A stretch of 64,000 nucleotides of DNA from Marinoscillum furvescens DSM 4134 (GCF_003386095.1 NZ_QREG01000009.1:124001-188000); one strand, 5' to 3'. Numbered from the stretch's first letter, positions 46,123 to 55,829 are shown. Notes: generated by a model from the letters alone, not told the origin. Made by a program: numbers and translations.

Positions 46123-46824
46123 TTATTGACTTTCTGGACGTGCGAAAAGCTTATCATTGGCTCCCACTCCCAGGAGTACCTCATCAAACACCAGCTCCCA
46201 TTCGAGTTGGTCCGCTTCAAAACGTACTGCAGTAGGTATGAGCATACCTCCGTATGACTTGTACTTGTCTATTACTTTCAGCATTGACAGGTTTTGGCTC
46301 CCAAAGCGTGTTTGGATCTGCTCATAGTAGAGTCGGTAGTTTTCCGTATCGATAAAATAGGTTTTCAAATAGGCCTCCTCAGCCATGGTAAACGCGTAGT
46401 ACAGTACACCTTCCATATCTCGCAGGCCTTCAAACTGCAAGTGCTCACGGTATGGATAGAGCGGACTCCCAGGCGTATAACTATTTCTTAAAATGAGCTC
46501 CTCAGATGCTGTAGCGGTTTCGACTTGATATTGCTTTTTCCAGGGTGCGATGCTCCAGGCTACCGTACCATCATATGCCTGCGCAAATCTTTTGTTTTCA
46601 TAAACTCCGGCGATGCGGATTTTGCCAGGGCGCTTGTAAGTGAGTATCATCGGAAAGCCATAGTACCTTTCGTCTACAAGCTTGCCGGATATTTCCACTG
46701 TTCTGATTTCTTCCCACTGCTTCTGACCATGTGCTTCGAAGTGCTCCTGGAGAATTTCTTCGGCCTCCTGGCTATAGCCCAACGAGGCGATAGTGCAACA
46801 AATCAAAAGTAAAAAGAAGCGCAT
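46123..46824 (-). CDS. Secreted LolA-like-fold protein
   Basis: This 233-residue protein has a signal peptide (RFFLLLICCTIASLGYSQ). The pattern 'AEEILQEHFEAHGQKQWEEIRTV... I..G' followed by alternating strands (GFPMILTYKRPGKIRI, FAQAYDGTVAWSIAPW, and later YFIDTENYRLYYEQI) fits the LolA/LolB-like fold of outer-membrane lipoprotein carriers and related Bacteroidota proteins (DUF4292/DUF6503-like). It lies 8 bp downstream of another protein of similar plan, so the two are probably a co-transcribed pair. The hydrophobic cargo, if any, is unknown. Confidence 0.72.
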   Translation of the reverse strand: MRFFLLLICCTIASLGYSQEAEEILQEHFEAHGQKQWEEIRTVEISGKLVDERYYGFPMILTYKRPGKIRIAGVYENKRFAQAYDGTVAWSIAPWKKQYQVETATASEELILRNSYTPGSPLYPYREHLQFEGLRDMEGVLYYAFTMAEEAYLKTYFIDTENYRLYYEQIQTRFGSQNLSMLKVIDKYKSYGGMLIPTAVRFEADQLEWELVFDEVLLGVGANDKLFARPESQ

Positions 46825-46831
46825 GTTAATC

Positions 46832-47647
46832 TTAGAGCTTAAGTTTTTCAGGACTATCGAAGGCTCCTTTTGGTGCTTTTTTCAATACCTGAATGTCTGT
46901 AAGATCCCGCTCTCCACGGTCGCCCGAAAGCAGGAGTCCGTTGTAGTCCTGATAATCTCCCCACGGCAATACAAAGTTGGGTTCTTCCTGATCAGCGTTT
47001 CGGAAAAATGCCCACTGCGTCACGAGCTTTTGGTCTACGTCTACCCACACTTCGTAGGCATTGTTTGGGGTTACTCCTACGTTTTCGAAGGTAAGCCTTA
47101 GTACATCAGCTTTATCCCCAGCCATGGTGGTGTCTTCTCGCTCATAGGTCAGCGTCACTCCAGAGTCTTTCAGCTTAAAAGGCATCACCAGCCAGTAACT
47201 GTCGTTGATCCAGATTTCCTTTCCTTTTTGCAGGTATTTGGCTACGCTATCCGGGTTAGAAAGTTCTTTACCGGCCCGCCACACGTTGCCTGTTTCATCG
47301 TGGAGGTTGAGTGCTATGGTCAGATCTTTAGCTGGCATGTCCACACGCACCCGATTATTGGCTTTGTCCCAAAGCAACGTCCTCGCACCGAAAAAATTCC
47401 AGTAGAGGACGTTGGTTTGATCCCATTTAGCTCTGCCACCCATGGCATTCATCACCTGATCGGCTATTAGTATTGCGATAGGCGATGACCCTTCGATGTT
47501 GAAATCCTCTCCCGGAGGATTATCATATTCGATTACTTCAGTAGGCTCACCTGAATCTGGCTGGGAGAAATTGGTTTCTCCATTGCTAGAGGTTTTGCAG
47601 GCTGCCAGTGCGAGCAACATACTGAATGGTAGCAGGAGCTTTTTCAT
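46832..47647 (-). CDS. Lipoprotein with a LolA-like (DUF6503-like) domain
   Basis: This 271-residue lipoprotein has a signal ending LLALAACKTSS (Cys17). After an acidic linker (about 20-55) comes a LolA-like pattern: IADQVMNAMGGRAKWDQTNVLYWNFFG, NNRVRVDMPAKDLTIALNL, and later DVLRLTFENVG and YEVWVDVDQKLVTQW. The 'MGG...W..t..l.w.F.G' phrase is typical of Bacteroidota proteins that follow M1 peptidase genes. It starts 2 bp after the peptidase stop, so the two are coupled. Function is unknown. Confidence 0.75.
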   Translation of the reverse strand: MKKLLLPFSMLLALAACKTSSNGETNFSQPDSGEPTEVIEYDNPPGEDFNIEGSSPIAILIADQVMNAMGGRAKWDQTNVLYWNFFGARTLLWDKANNRVRVDMPAKDLTIALNLHDETGNVWRAGKELSNPDSVAKYLQKGKEIWINDSYWLVMPFKLKDSGVTLTYEREDTTMAGDKADVLRLTFENVGVTPNNAYEVWVDVDQKLVTQWAFFRNADQEEPNFVLPWGDYQDYNGLLLSGDRGERDLTDIQVLKKAPKGAFDSPEKLKL

Positions 47648-47649
47648 AG

Positions 47650-49875
47650 TTATTCTGTTTGTTTCTTAAACTTCTCGAATCTTGAAGGTGTTTCCACCCG
47701 AGGAAAAGTATTGTTGGATATTTCCACATCTGCTGTTTCGTTGAACGGATCGTATTTCAAGCTAACGACTTTTTTATCCTTAATGAAAAGCTTGGTCACC
47801 TCTTGTTCATTCAATTTCCATATTTCTGCCGGTAGCTTTTCGATTTCCCTGGAGCCATCTTCGTAGGTCCATTCCAGTATCAGTGGCATCACGAGGCCTC
47901 CCTCATTTTTAAACGTAGCCTTGTAGTAGTTCTTGTCTGCCATTTCAGCTTTAATACTTTCCTGATCAAATCGATTTCTAAACTCACGGTATGAATCCTT
48001 GGTCAACGGGCTGAAATCAAGCTTTTTCGGTACATCGTTGATTTCGTTGCGGTTCTTAGAAATAGACTCTTCCTCAGCTACCTTTTGCTCTACGCCTTCA
48101 CTTTCCACATCCATTCGGTACCACGTGACATCTGCCACGTTTACGTCTACATTGTCTGTGCTGTAAAACCAGCCTCTCCAAAACCAGTCTAAATCCACAG
48201 CTGAGGCGTCTTCCATGGTGCGGAAAAAGTCTGCAGGGCTGGGGTTTTTAAACGCCCATCGTTTGGAATACTCTTTGAAAGCATAATCAAACAGCTCAGG
48301 GCCCATCACTACCTCTCTCAGAATGTTGAGCGCTGTGGCAGGCTTAGCATAGGCATTGTTACCAAACTGTAGAATCTGTTCGGAGTTGGTCATAATCGGC
48401 CTGAATAGCCCTTTTTCGCCACTCATGTATGGAACGATCTTATCCGCCGGGCCTCTTCTGTGCGGAAATTCTTCACCAAAAGTCACTTCGAAATCCTGCT
48501 CGGTAAGGTACTGCACGAAGGTATTGAGCCCTTCGTCCATCCAGGTCCACTGGCGCTCATCAGAGTTGATGATCATAGGGAAGAAGTTGTGCCCTACCTC
48601 ATGGATGATCACACCAATCATACCGTACTTAGTCTTATCAGAATACTCCCCATTTTTGTCTGGTCTTCCGTAGTTGAAGCAGATCATAGGGTACTCCATC
48701 CCGATGGAAGCAGAGTGCACAGATATTGCCTTGGAGTACGGGTAATCGATGGTGTATTTGGAGTAAGTCTCCAGCGTTTGGGCAACCACACGGGTAGAAT
48801 AGTCTTCCCACAGTGGGTTTCCTTCTTTGCCATAGTAAGACATGGCCATTGGCTTTTTGCCATTGATGTCTACTGCCATGGCATCCCAGATAAATTTGCG
48901 TGAAGCCGCAAAAGCAAAATCACGAATGCTATCTGCCTGAAACACCCAGGTTTTACGGCCTTTGGCTCTTGATTTTTCGTTTTTGATCGCCTCCTCTTCG
49001 GTAACAATCATTACTGGCTTGTCAAAGGTATTTCTTGCCTTCTCCAGTCGATCACGTTGTGTTTTTGTGAGTACATCTTTAGGGTTTTGCAAAGTACCTG
49101 TAGAAGCTACCATAAAATCCTCCGGCACGGTGATAGCCACTTCGTATGACCCAAAAGAAAGTGCAAATTCTCCTCTACCCAGAAATTGTTTGTTTTGCCA
49201 GCCTTCATTGTCGCTGTAAACAGCCATACGAGGAAAAAACTGAGCAATCGTGTAGAGTCTGTTGTCATCCTCCGGGAAGTACTCGAACCCTGAGCGTCCT
49301 CCGAGTTTCATACGATCGTTTACGTAAAAGCTCCAGGCAATACCAAAAGAGGTTTTTTCTCCTGGCTGCAAAGGTTTGTCAAGCTCTACTCGCATCATAG
49401 TTTTGTTGATGCGGTAGGTCATGGGTGCACCATTGGCATCTTTCACCCATTTTATTTTAAATCCACCATCGTAATCAGGCGTACCTGCGAGGTTGTAATA
49501 ATCCTTTACGGTAAGCTCATCTTTATATTCTTTAGCCTCTACTAGCGGAGTATTAGAATCGTCTGCACGCATGTTTTGATCCAGCTGCACCCACAAGTAA
49601 TTGAGAGGATCCGGAGAGTTGTTGTAGTATGTGATGGTTTCTTCTCCTGTAAGCAGCTGCGTTTCATCATCCAGTGAGATTTTCATTTTGTAGTCAGCCT
49701 GCTGCTGCCAGTAGTCTTTACCTGGAGCTCCAGAGGCTGTACGGTAGGTATTGGGTGTGGGCAACAAATGGTCTAGCTGCTCAAATTTTTGTTTCCACTC
49801 CGTATCTGCTTGTGCCCATGTGGAGCATAGCGCACTTGCCAGCACGGTGGCCGAAAGCATAATCCTCTTTAACAT
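47650..49875 (-). CDS. M1-family zinc metallopeptidase, secreted
   Basis: This 741-residue protein has a signal peptide (KRIMLSATVLASALCSTWAQ), an N-terminal beta domain (about 45-280), a catalytic domain and a C-terminal helical region. The zinc motif HEVGHNFFP is followed by the third ligand Glu in WMDEGLNTFVQYLTE. The usual GxMEN substrate motif appears as IGMEYPM, typical of the Bacteroidota secreted branch. It probably cleaves peptides in the periplasm or outside the cell. No type IX sorting domain is seen. It is upstream of two LolA-like genes in one unit. Confidence 0.92.
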   Translation of the reverse strand: MLKRIMLSATVLASALCSTWAQADTEWKQKFEQLDHLLPTPNTYRTASGAPGKDYWQQQADYKMKISLDDETQLLTGEETITYYNNSPDPLNYLWVQLDQNMRADDSNTPLVEAKEYKDELTVKDYYNLAGTPDYDGGFKIKWVKDANGAPMTYRINKTMMRVELDKPLQPGEKTSFGIAWSFYVNDRMKLGGRSGFEYFPEDDNRLYTIAQFFPRMAVYSDNEGWQNKQFLGRGEFALSFGSYEVAITVPEDFMVASTGTLQNPKDVLTKTQRDRLEKARNTFDKPVMIVTEEEAIKNEKSRAKGRKTWVFQADSIRDFAFAASRKFIWDAMAVDINGKKPMAMSYYGKEGNPLWEDYSTRVVAQTLETYSKYTIDYPYSKAISVHSASIGMEYPMICFNYGRPDKNGEYSDKTKYGMIGVIIHEVGHNFFPMIINSDERQWTWMDEGLNTFVQYLTEQDFEVTFGEEFPHRRGPADKIVPYMSGEKGLFRPIMTNSEQILQFGNNAYAKPATALNILREVVMGPELFDYAFKEYSKRWAFKNPSPADFFRTMEDASAVDLDWFWRGWFYSTDNVDVNVADVTWYRMDVESEGVEQKVAEEESISKNRNEINDVPKKLDFSPLTKDSYREFRNRFDQESIKAEMADKNYYKATFKNEGGLVMPLILEWTYEDGSREIEKLPAEIWKLNEQEVTKLFIKDKKVVSLKYDPFNETADVEISNNTFPRVETPSRFEKFKKQTE

Positions 49876-49891
49876 AACTGTGTTTTTGGGT

Positions 49892-50470
49892 TTATAAATA
49901 ATTTGAATCCAATATAAGCACCAGTGCCACTCCTGCCACTGCCGCTGAGATCGTCAGCTTCCAATCTCGCCGACTCACTCCAAAAATTTGTACACACAAG
50001 AACCCGGCAGCAAGCAAAGCTGCTACCACGATCACCTGTCCTACCTCCAAACCAACATTGAAGGCGAAAAGTTGTGTGATGATACTTTCATCTTTTCCCA
50101 GAAGGCTTTTCAGGTAATTGGAAAAGCCCAGTCCGTGAATAAGCCCGAAAAACCCTGCAAACAGGTAATTTCTCACACTTACCCGCTCACTATCTGTACG
50201 AGCAAAAAGATTGAAAATGGCTGTAATAAAAATGGTAACTGGTATCAGAAACTCTACCAGATCTGTGTCGATATTTACTATGGACAAGGTGGATAGCGCC
50301 AGCGTGAAAGAGTGCCCCAAAGTAAAGGAGGTCACCAATACCAGCACGCGTTTCCAATCGTCTGCCTGGTAGAGCGCACAAAGCGCAATGACGAACACTA
50401 TGTGATCGTATCCGTTTTTATCCAATATATGCTGCAGGCCCAGCTCGTAAAATGTTTGAAACTCTGACAT
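49892..50470 (-). CDS. HupE/UreJ-family membrane protein
   Basis: This 192-residue protein has about six hydrophobic helices. The signature LQHILDKNGYDHIVFVIALC, with its histidine and aspartate, and later TSFTLGHSFTLALS and FGLIHGLGFSNYL are characteristic of HupE/UreJ proteins, thought to move nickel or cobalt. No hydrogenase or urease genes are visible nearby. In Bacteroidota this branch (HupE/UreJ_2) commonly sits between an M1 peptidase gene and a DUF6702 gene, as here, so it may have another cargo. Confidence 0.88.
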   Translation of the reverse strand: MSEFQTFYELGLQHILDKNGYDHIVFVIALCALYQADDWKRVLVLVTSFTLGHSFTLALSTLSIVNIDTDLVEFLIPVTIFITAIFNLFARTDSERVSVRNYLFAGFFGLIHGLGFSNYLKSLLGKDESIITQLFAFNVGLEVGQVIVVAALLAAGFLCVQIFGVSRRDWKLTISAAVAGVALVLILDSNYL

Positions 50471-50545
50471 AAATTGGCGCTAAAATATTTAATGTCACCT
50501 TTGCATGAAAAAACCATGCCCAAATTTTGATGAACGGTCTCTGAT

Positions 50546-51013
50546 ATGACTTCTATGCTTTTATTCCTGTTTAGTTTACTACTGCACCCCTATTATGTAA
50601 GTGTCTGTGATGTGGTCTATGATGAGGACACCCAAGCGCTACAGATTACGCACCGCATTTTTCTAGATGACCTGGAGCAAGCCATAAAACCCAACCACCC
50701 AACTGTGAGCCTGCTAACGCCATCTGACGAACGCAAAGCTGCACTTACGGCCTACTTTAATTCGCACTTTGCTTTGGAGTGCAATGGTGAGAAAAGCAAC
50801 TATGATTTTCTAGGTGCAGAAATAGAAGATGATGTCATCTGGTGCTACCTGGAGGTACAAAACGTAAAAGAGATCCCCAAACTGAGGATCTCTAATAAGA
50901 TTTTGCTGGAAGTGTTTGACGATCAGAAAAATCTCGTTCACTTCAAAATGCCCAATGACAAGAAGAGTTTTATTCTGGATGCTGGGCAGGTGCAGGCGGA
51001 GTATCTACCTTAA
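50546..51013 (+). CDS. DUF6702 small exported protein
   Basis: This 155-residue protein has a signal peptide (SMLLFLFSLLLHPYYVSV). The start of the mature part, HPYYVSVCDVVYDEDTQALQITHRIFLDDLEQAI, is the DUF6702 signature: an H-P-x-Y/F-h-S motif and an I-x-x-R/H-I-F-x-D-D-L-E strand. It is probably periplasmic and of unknown function. It diverges from the HupE/UreJ gene (75 bp gap) and its 3' end overlaps the convergent propeller gene by 44 bp. Confidence 0.87.
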   Translation: MTSMLLFLFSLLLHPYYVSVCDVVYDEDTQALQITHRIFLDDLEQAIKPNHPTVSLLTPSDERKAALTAYFNSHFALECNGEKSNYDFLGAEIEDDVIWCYLEVQNVKEIPKLRISNKILLEVFDDQKNLVHFKMPNDKKSFILDAGQVQAEYLP

Positions 51014-53606
51014 CACTGTGTATAGCCGCTTCAGCCTGTTTTTTTGCCGCACTTTTAACGTAAATTCTGTGAGACACCAGGTTTTCTACCGGGAATAACA
51101 CCAACGCCAACAACGTGTGCATTAGGACCTGGAAGATCGGCGCACCGCCTGCAAAATCTTCCAAATACGGCTCCAGCTGTGTGTGGATGTATTCGAAAAT
51201 GATGAATAAGCTCACATAGATCAGGAATTTTACCAGGCCTTTGTTCTTTAGCTTTTTGGTAAAAAACACCGTGATAACCACCAGTATGATCAGGAAAATC
51301 ACTTCGCCAGAGGAAAACCACCATGTTCTCCAATAAGGAGGCCTTACTTCAAATGCCGCCTGATAGACATTGTCATCAGACCAATACACCGGGTTGTCTG
51401 ACTGTCTCACTTCGAAGCGGTAATTTCCTGGATCCAGGTTGGTAAATGTCATGCTATTTTGGGAAGTTGGCGGAGACCACTCGTTATCATACCCTATCAA
51501 ACGATACTGGTATAGGTTTTTATCAGGAGCTAGTAAGTTTACCGCTACAAAATCAAATGTCAACTCATTTTGGTCATAAGCAAAGCTCAAATCCCTGGGA
51601 ATGATCCCGTTAAGTTCTTCACTGTCACTATGCTCTTGCAGATCTACTTCTTTGTAAAACAAGCGAACATCCATGATGTGGGTTTTCAAGGTTTGGTAGC
51701 TAAATCGCTTGTGAGGTGAAGACAAGTAAGTGATACCATGTCTGTTGCCCATCCATATGTTATGGTCTTCATCACTAAACGCACTGTTTTGTAAAAAATT
51801 TAGCTCGCCCAGTCCACTTTTGCGAGTGAGTGTAGTGATGGAGTTGGTATGCTCATCCAGCCTGCTAAGGCCTTTTCGGTGGCCTATCCACACGTGATCA
51901 TCTCTATCTGCAATAATAGAGTTGCAATAGTCGGAAAGCAGCCCATCATTTTTTGTAAACCGAATAAACTCCTCTCCATTGTATTCAAATACTCCGTTAC
52001 CATAGGTTGCTATCCAGATATTTCCCGACCGATCCATGGTAAGGGCATTCACATCACGTGATGGAAATATTTTGTCTTTGGTAAGTAAATCTACCTGCCC
52101 ATCTGCGCGTATCACCGCCAAGCCTGCAGAATGTGCTGCGGTCCATACATTGCCACCTTTATCTATCTGCAAATCATAAATTTCGTTGTGATAAAACCCC
52201 GTAGATGTTGCATAATGGGCCACCTGCTCATCACCTTCATATTTATACACGCCGTGTCCGGAGATGGATACCCAAAGGTTTCCTTGCTGGTCCACTTCCA
52301 GAGCATGAACCGGAGAGACTTCAAAATTGAGATGCAAAGGAAAGCGCTCGATCTTTTCGAATCGCTCATCGGCCTTGAATACGCCGTTAGCCTTGGTACC
52401 TATCAAAAAGGAACTATCCAATGCATAACTAAATGTGGTAATGGTCATGCCATCAAAGAAATCTGAGCGATAATATTCAAATACCAGGCTATCATTCTTG
52501 TCTGGATAGTGAGCCTTTACTATGCCGTCTTCCGTTCCAAAAAACAACTCATGGTATCGGTTTTGTATGGTGGCCGAAAAGTTGGAAGATCGCAGCGTCT
52601 TTTCAAATGAATAGTAATGGAGTGATTTTTCCACTAACTGAGCCAACCCTGTACCCAGCATGCCACACCACATGGTTTCGGCTCGATCAATGAGGATAGC
52701 TCCTATCTGATTTCCCGGAAGGGATTTGTTCGTGTCAAAATGAGTATACTGTACCGGTAGTTTTTTGTCTTGATTAAAATTGATTTTGTATAAGCCATGG
52801 TAGCGCGTGCCTAGCCATAAGTCTTTATTGGGTGCTTCCTGAATGGTAACGATGCTTTCACGCGGAAGAATTTTGGTTTTTATTGCCACATCGGCATACC
52901 TGCCACTGCGGTCTGCCAGGGCATTGACCATATACAAGCCTTCATCTTCAGTGCCTACCCAAAAGCCGTTGGAGCCATTTTTGGGTTGCATGGAAAGGAC
53001 ATTGATAAAATCCAACACCTCGATGTTTTCCATCTGCTGAGGCGTACCACTCGCCACATCAAATCGAAAAAGCCCTTCGGATGTACCTACGTAAAGCACA
53101 TCACTAAAAATGCCCATCGCATTGGCCACTACACCTGCAAGAGCCGGAACCAAAAACTCGTCGGTTTTACCTGTGGCTGGATCAAAGCGAAACAAGCCAT
53201 TGTTTTGAGTCAGCAGCCAAAGCTGATTTTTACTATCACGTTCTATGCCCATGATCCGAGAGGCTGAGCCCGAGCCTTCTTTGATCGTTTCAAACTGAAC
53301 TCCATTCCAGTGGCGTATCGCGCCATTGTCTTCTCCGAAATAGGTAGAAGTAGCATAGCTCTTAGACGCAGTAAATGCCTGAGGCAACGAGTCGTTCTCG
53401 TAATAGCTTTCAAACTTGTCCCCATCGTATCGGAAAAGGCCGTTTTCCGTGCCTATCCACAAAAAGCCTTCATGGTCCTGACTGAGGGTATACACAAACG
53501 TGCCGGTAAGTCCGGATTCTGGGTTGAACACACGCTGATCGAAGAAAATAGCGTTTGCCCACTGGCTAACTAGCAGCCAGACTAGAAGTAGGGATATGCG
53601 TTTCAT
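50970..53606 (-). CDS. Two-component-type propeller sensor lacking a kinase domain
   Basis: This 878-residue protein has a signal peptide (KRISLLLVWLLVSQWANA) and then 14 or so propeller repeats of the two-component-regulator type (about 30-640; examples: LSQDHEGFLWIGTENGLFRY and MDRSGNIWIATYGNGVFEY). A Y_Y_Y domain follows (about 670-745, FVAVNLLAPDKNLYQYRLIG). In hybrid sensors a kinase comes next; here there are only about four membrane helices (about 750-855, GEVIFLIILVVITVFFTKKL) and a short polar tail. It is the last gene of the adhesin operon, 5 bp after its neighbour. Confidence 0.9.
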   Translation of the reverse strand: MKRISLLLVWLLVSQWANAIFFDQRVFNPESGLTGTFVYTLSQDHEGFLWIGTENGLFRYDGDKFESYYENDSLPQAFTASKSYATSTYFGEDNGAIRHWNGVQFETIKEGSGSASRIMGIERDSKNQLWLLTQNNGLFRFDPATGKTDEFLVPALAGVVANAMGIFSDVLYVGTSEGLFRFDVASGTPQQMENIEVLDFINVLSMQPKNGSNGFWVGTEDEGLYMVNALADRSGRYADVAIKTKILPRESIVTIQEAPNKDLWLGTRYHGLYKINFNQDKKLPVQYTHFDTNKSLPGNQIGAILIDRAETMWCGMLGTGLAQLVEKSLHYYSFEKTLRSSNFSATIQNRYHELFFGTEDGIVKAHYPDKNDSLVFEYYRSDFFDGMTITTFSYALDSSFLIGTKANGVFKADERFEKIERFPLHLNFEVSPVHALEVDQQGNLWVSISGHGVYKYEGDEQVAHYATSTGFYHNEIYDLQIDKGGNVWTAAHSAGLAVIRADGQVDLLTKDKIFPSRDVNALTMDRSGNIWIATYGNGVFEYNGEEFIRFTKNDGLLSDYCNSIIADRDDHVWIGHRKGLSRLDEHTNSITTLTRKSGLGELNFLQNSAFSDEDHNIWMGNRHGITYLSSPHKRFSYQTLKTHIMDVRLFYKEVDLQEHSDSEELNGIIPRDLSFAYDQNELTFDFVAVNLLAPDKNLYQYRLIGYDNEWSPPTSQNSMTFTNLDPGNYRFEVRQSDNPVYWSDDNVYQAAFEVRPPYWRTWWFSSGEVIFLIILVVITVFFTKKLKNKGLVKFLIYVSLFIIFEYIHTQLEPYLEDFAGGAPIFQVLMHTLLALVLFPVENLVSHRIYVKSAAKKQAEAAIHSVKVDTPPAPAQHPE

Positions 53607-53611
53607 AAGCT

Positions 53612-54580
53612 TTAGTCTTTGAGATACGAAAGATTGACCTTGTACTTATACTTTGGCGGCCCGCCAATAGGTATGGTAAAAAAGGGTATGGCTCTATCGT
53701 ACTGGTTTCGGAGGTAAAACACCATGTCGTTGTTTACCCGTCCGTGTTTTAAAATCTGAATGTCTATTGTGGTATTTTGCTCTTCGGGGGTGATTTCATG
53801 TGTGCTGTAGGCCCACCCGAGATTTGGTGATCGCGCCATTTTATGCCGGTTTTTGGATACCGAATAAATGACCAGCTCTCCATCATAGTCAAAATCAAAA
53901 TTGTGCTGAGTGATGGATATGACGTCTTCATCTATGAATGGATAGATATGTGCAATGATCTGATTTTTTTGCGGTAGCCGAAAAGAATACTCATAGGTAA
54001 AGGCGTTGGCCCCTTCTACTTCGATATTTTGGTTTGGGTCCAGGCTAAAAAAGTATCGATACAAGTTACCATCGTCACCTTTTACTCCTTCACAAATGAT
54101 TTTGAATACGTTTCCCTTTACCGATGGGTCGTTTTCACCCTGAGAAGGGTTAAATGGACCGAAAGTGTACCACTTGCCATCATATCTTGGGTCGTTCTTA
54201 AAGGTCTTGGTAGCGAGCAGCGTTCCACTTTTGAAATTTCCGATTGGATCTATTTGCTGAGCATCCGGATCGGTATGTGCTCCCTCTCCTCCATAAATGG
54301 AAAACTTGGAATAAGAATCAAATTTTGACTTTGGTTCGTCATATTGCCCTCCAACATCCGGGTCTAGCACTCGGATGTATACTGGCTCCTTGAAAGAGTA
54401 AGGCACCACAAAGAAAAACGTCTGCGTGTAATCGTCATCTCCCCAGGATAGCGGAGAGTCTTTGCTAAACGTGACGAGAAAATCTACATTTTCGACCTCA
54501 TTGGGTACGCGCTGAGCAATGGCTACAGATTGTACGACCAGCAGTGCGATAACCGAAACTATTTGTAATGATTTTTCCAT
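53612..54580 (-). CDS. Secreted beta-rich protein, unrecognised
   Basis: This 322-residue protein has a signal peptide (LQIVSVIALLVVQSVAIAQ). The body is beta-strand rich with many aromatic residues: QTFFFVVPYSFKEPVYIRVLD (about 50-70), KWYTFGPFNPSQGENDP, and FTYEYSFRLPQKNQIIAHIYP (about 195-215). No sorting domain, lipobox or OmpA domain is seen, so it is probably periplasmic. I recognise no named family. It lies 1 bp after the PKD-OmpA gene and 5 bp before the propeller gene, so it belongs to the same operon. Confidence 0.72.
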   Translation of the reverse strand: MEKSLQIVSVIALLVVQSVAIAQRVPNEVENVDFLVTFSKDSPLSWGDDDYTQTFFFVVPYSFKEPVYIRVLDPDVGGQYDEPKSKFDSYSKFSIYGGEGAHTDPDAQQIDPIGNFKSGTLLATKTFKNDPRYDGKWYTFGPFNPSQGENDPSVKGNVFKIICEGVKGDDGNLYRYFFSLDPNQNIEVEGANAFTYEYSFRLPQKNQIIAHIYPFIDEDVISITQHNFDFDYDGELVIYSVSKNRHKMARSPNLGWAYSTHEITPEEQNTTIDIQILKHGRVNNDMVFYLRNQYDRAIPFFTIPIGGPPKYKYKVNLSYLKD

Positions 54581-54581
54581 G

Positions 54582-55829
54582 TTATTGAAGGCCGGTTACT
54601 TTAAAATCTGTTCTACGATTGAGCGACTCATCTTCATAATCGCAACCACGAGTGACGCAGGTATTGATCAGTGCACGCTGTACCGCCGGATCCGCCACCG
54701 ATAGTTGGGCAGCAGCCACTCCTTCGCTGATCAAATACTCCCGAACGAGCTGGCTTCTAGATCGTGACAAACGAACGTTGCGCTCATAGTCTCCTCCCGT
54801 GTGTGTGTATGATCCGACCACAAAGCTGAGAAATGGATAAGCTTTCATGAGGTCAGCATTCTTATTGAGTGCTTTCTTCATTTTTTTAGTCAGGCCGCTG
54901 GTGTTTAGCTCAAAATACAAAGAGCGAAATTCGATTGGCTGCTGCTCAAGTACCCCAGCGGCAGCTGCCGTCATCAACTCGCGCTGTGTGGTCGCATCTG
55001 CTCCTTCCGGGATGGTAAACTCATCCGATAAAAACATCTGACTTCCTCTGTAGACTAACAGTGCGTAGGACTCTCCTCCGGCAATTCCCTCTTGAGCAAC
55101 TGTCTGGTAAGAATCTCCCTGCTGCTGTACAATTCGGTATGCTACAGGTGTAGCTAAAAACCGGGATGGTACTTCCAGGCCATCGAAATAGTCTTCTAGT
55201 CGACCTCCAGTGGGGTCTGCCATTTCAGCTTTTAATAGCTGCTGAGCACACAAATGAATAATGTCTGTGTCGTTTCTCAAGACCACATTGAGCACCAATG
55301 CATACTCAGCGGCAGTGCTGTAGGTGATCTCCGGGTTCTTCTCACACGAAAAACGACCGTCACCAAACGACCAATAATAAGCCTCCAGCTCATAGTTTTT
55401 AGGGTGTTTCAGCTCATAGGTAGGAGTAAATGGCTCTTGTACTTTCACCTCCACCGGCTCCATAGCCAGTGCAAATTCGCCCCGAATGTACACGTCTACT
55501 TCCAGTTCGTTTTCCATGACCACCTTGGTGACCAGGTCAGTTACGGTAAGTGCAGCATTGTATTTCCCTGCCTTTTCGTAGCAGTGCTCCACCTCCAGAC
55601 CTTTTTTTTGCGTGCCATCGCCCATGTCCCAGGAAAAGTCCATTTCCAGCCCATCAAAATCAAAAGATTCTGTGATGTCGAGATTGATGCATTTTACTGG
55701 CTCTATATAATCGGTACAGGCTGCGGCTCCTCGCTCGTAAAAGTCCTGTGCTCCGCATCCTTCCTGAGCATAGGAAAAAATGCTCACAGCAAGGAACCCT
55801 GTCAGTACAGTCAAATGAATTTTTGTCAT
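54582..55829 (-). CDS. PKD-domain protein with an OmpA-like C-terminus
   Basis: This 415-residue protein has a signal peptide (HLTVLTGFLAVSIFSYAQ) and two PKD-type Ig domains: about 40-110 (FSWDMGDGTQKKG, then YEKAGKYNAALTV) and about 125-190 (YYWSFGDGRF, then YSTAAEYALVLNV). A central region of unclear type precedes a C-terminal OmpA-like domain (about 295-412, FELNTSGLTKKMKKALNKNA, then RSRSQLVREYLISEGV). The OmpA part shows Y-T-H-T-G for the usual G-H-T-D/C, so peptidoglycan binding may be weakened. Its start overlaps the stop of the PD40-OmpA gene (ATGA). Confidence 0.88.
   Translation of the reverse strand: MTKIHLTVLTGFLAVSIFSYAQEGCGAQDFYERGAAACTDYIEPVKCINLDITESFDFDGLEMDFSWDMGDGTQKKGLEVEHCYEKAGKYNAALTVTDLVTKVVMENELEVDVYIRGEFALAMEPVEVKVQEPFTPTYELKHPKNYELEAYYWSFGDGRFSCEKNPEITYSTAAEYALVLNVVLRNDTDIIHLCAQQLLKAEMADPTGGRLEDYFDGLEVPSRFLATPVAYRIVQQQGDSYQTVAQEGIAGGESYALLVYRGSQMFLSDEFTIPEGADATTQRELMTAAAAGVLEQQPIEFRSLYFELNTSGLTKKMKKALNKNADLMKAYPFLSFVVGSYTHTGGDYERNVRLSRSRSQLVREYLISEGVAAAQLSVADPAVQRALINTCVTRGCDYEDESLNRRTDFKVTGLQ

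Noticed and set aside
45765-46220. A 151-residue version of the DUF427 protein
   Set aside because: The first 57 residues have no family similarity and overlap the end of the upstream gene in another frame; the DUF427 domain starts at the ATG at 46049.
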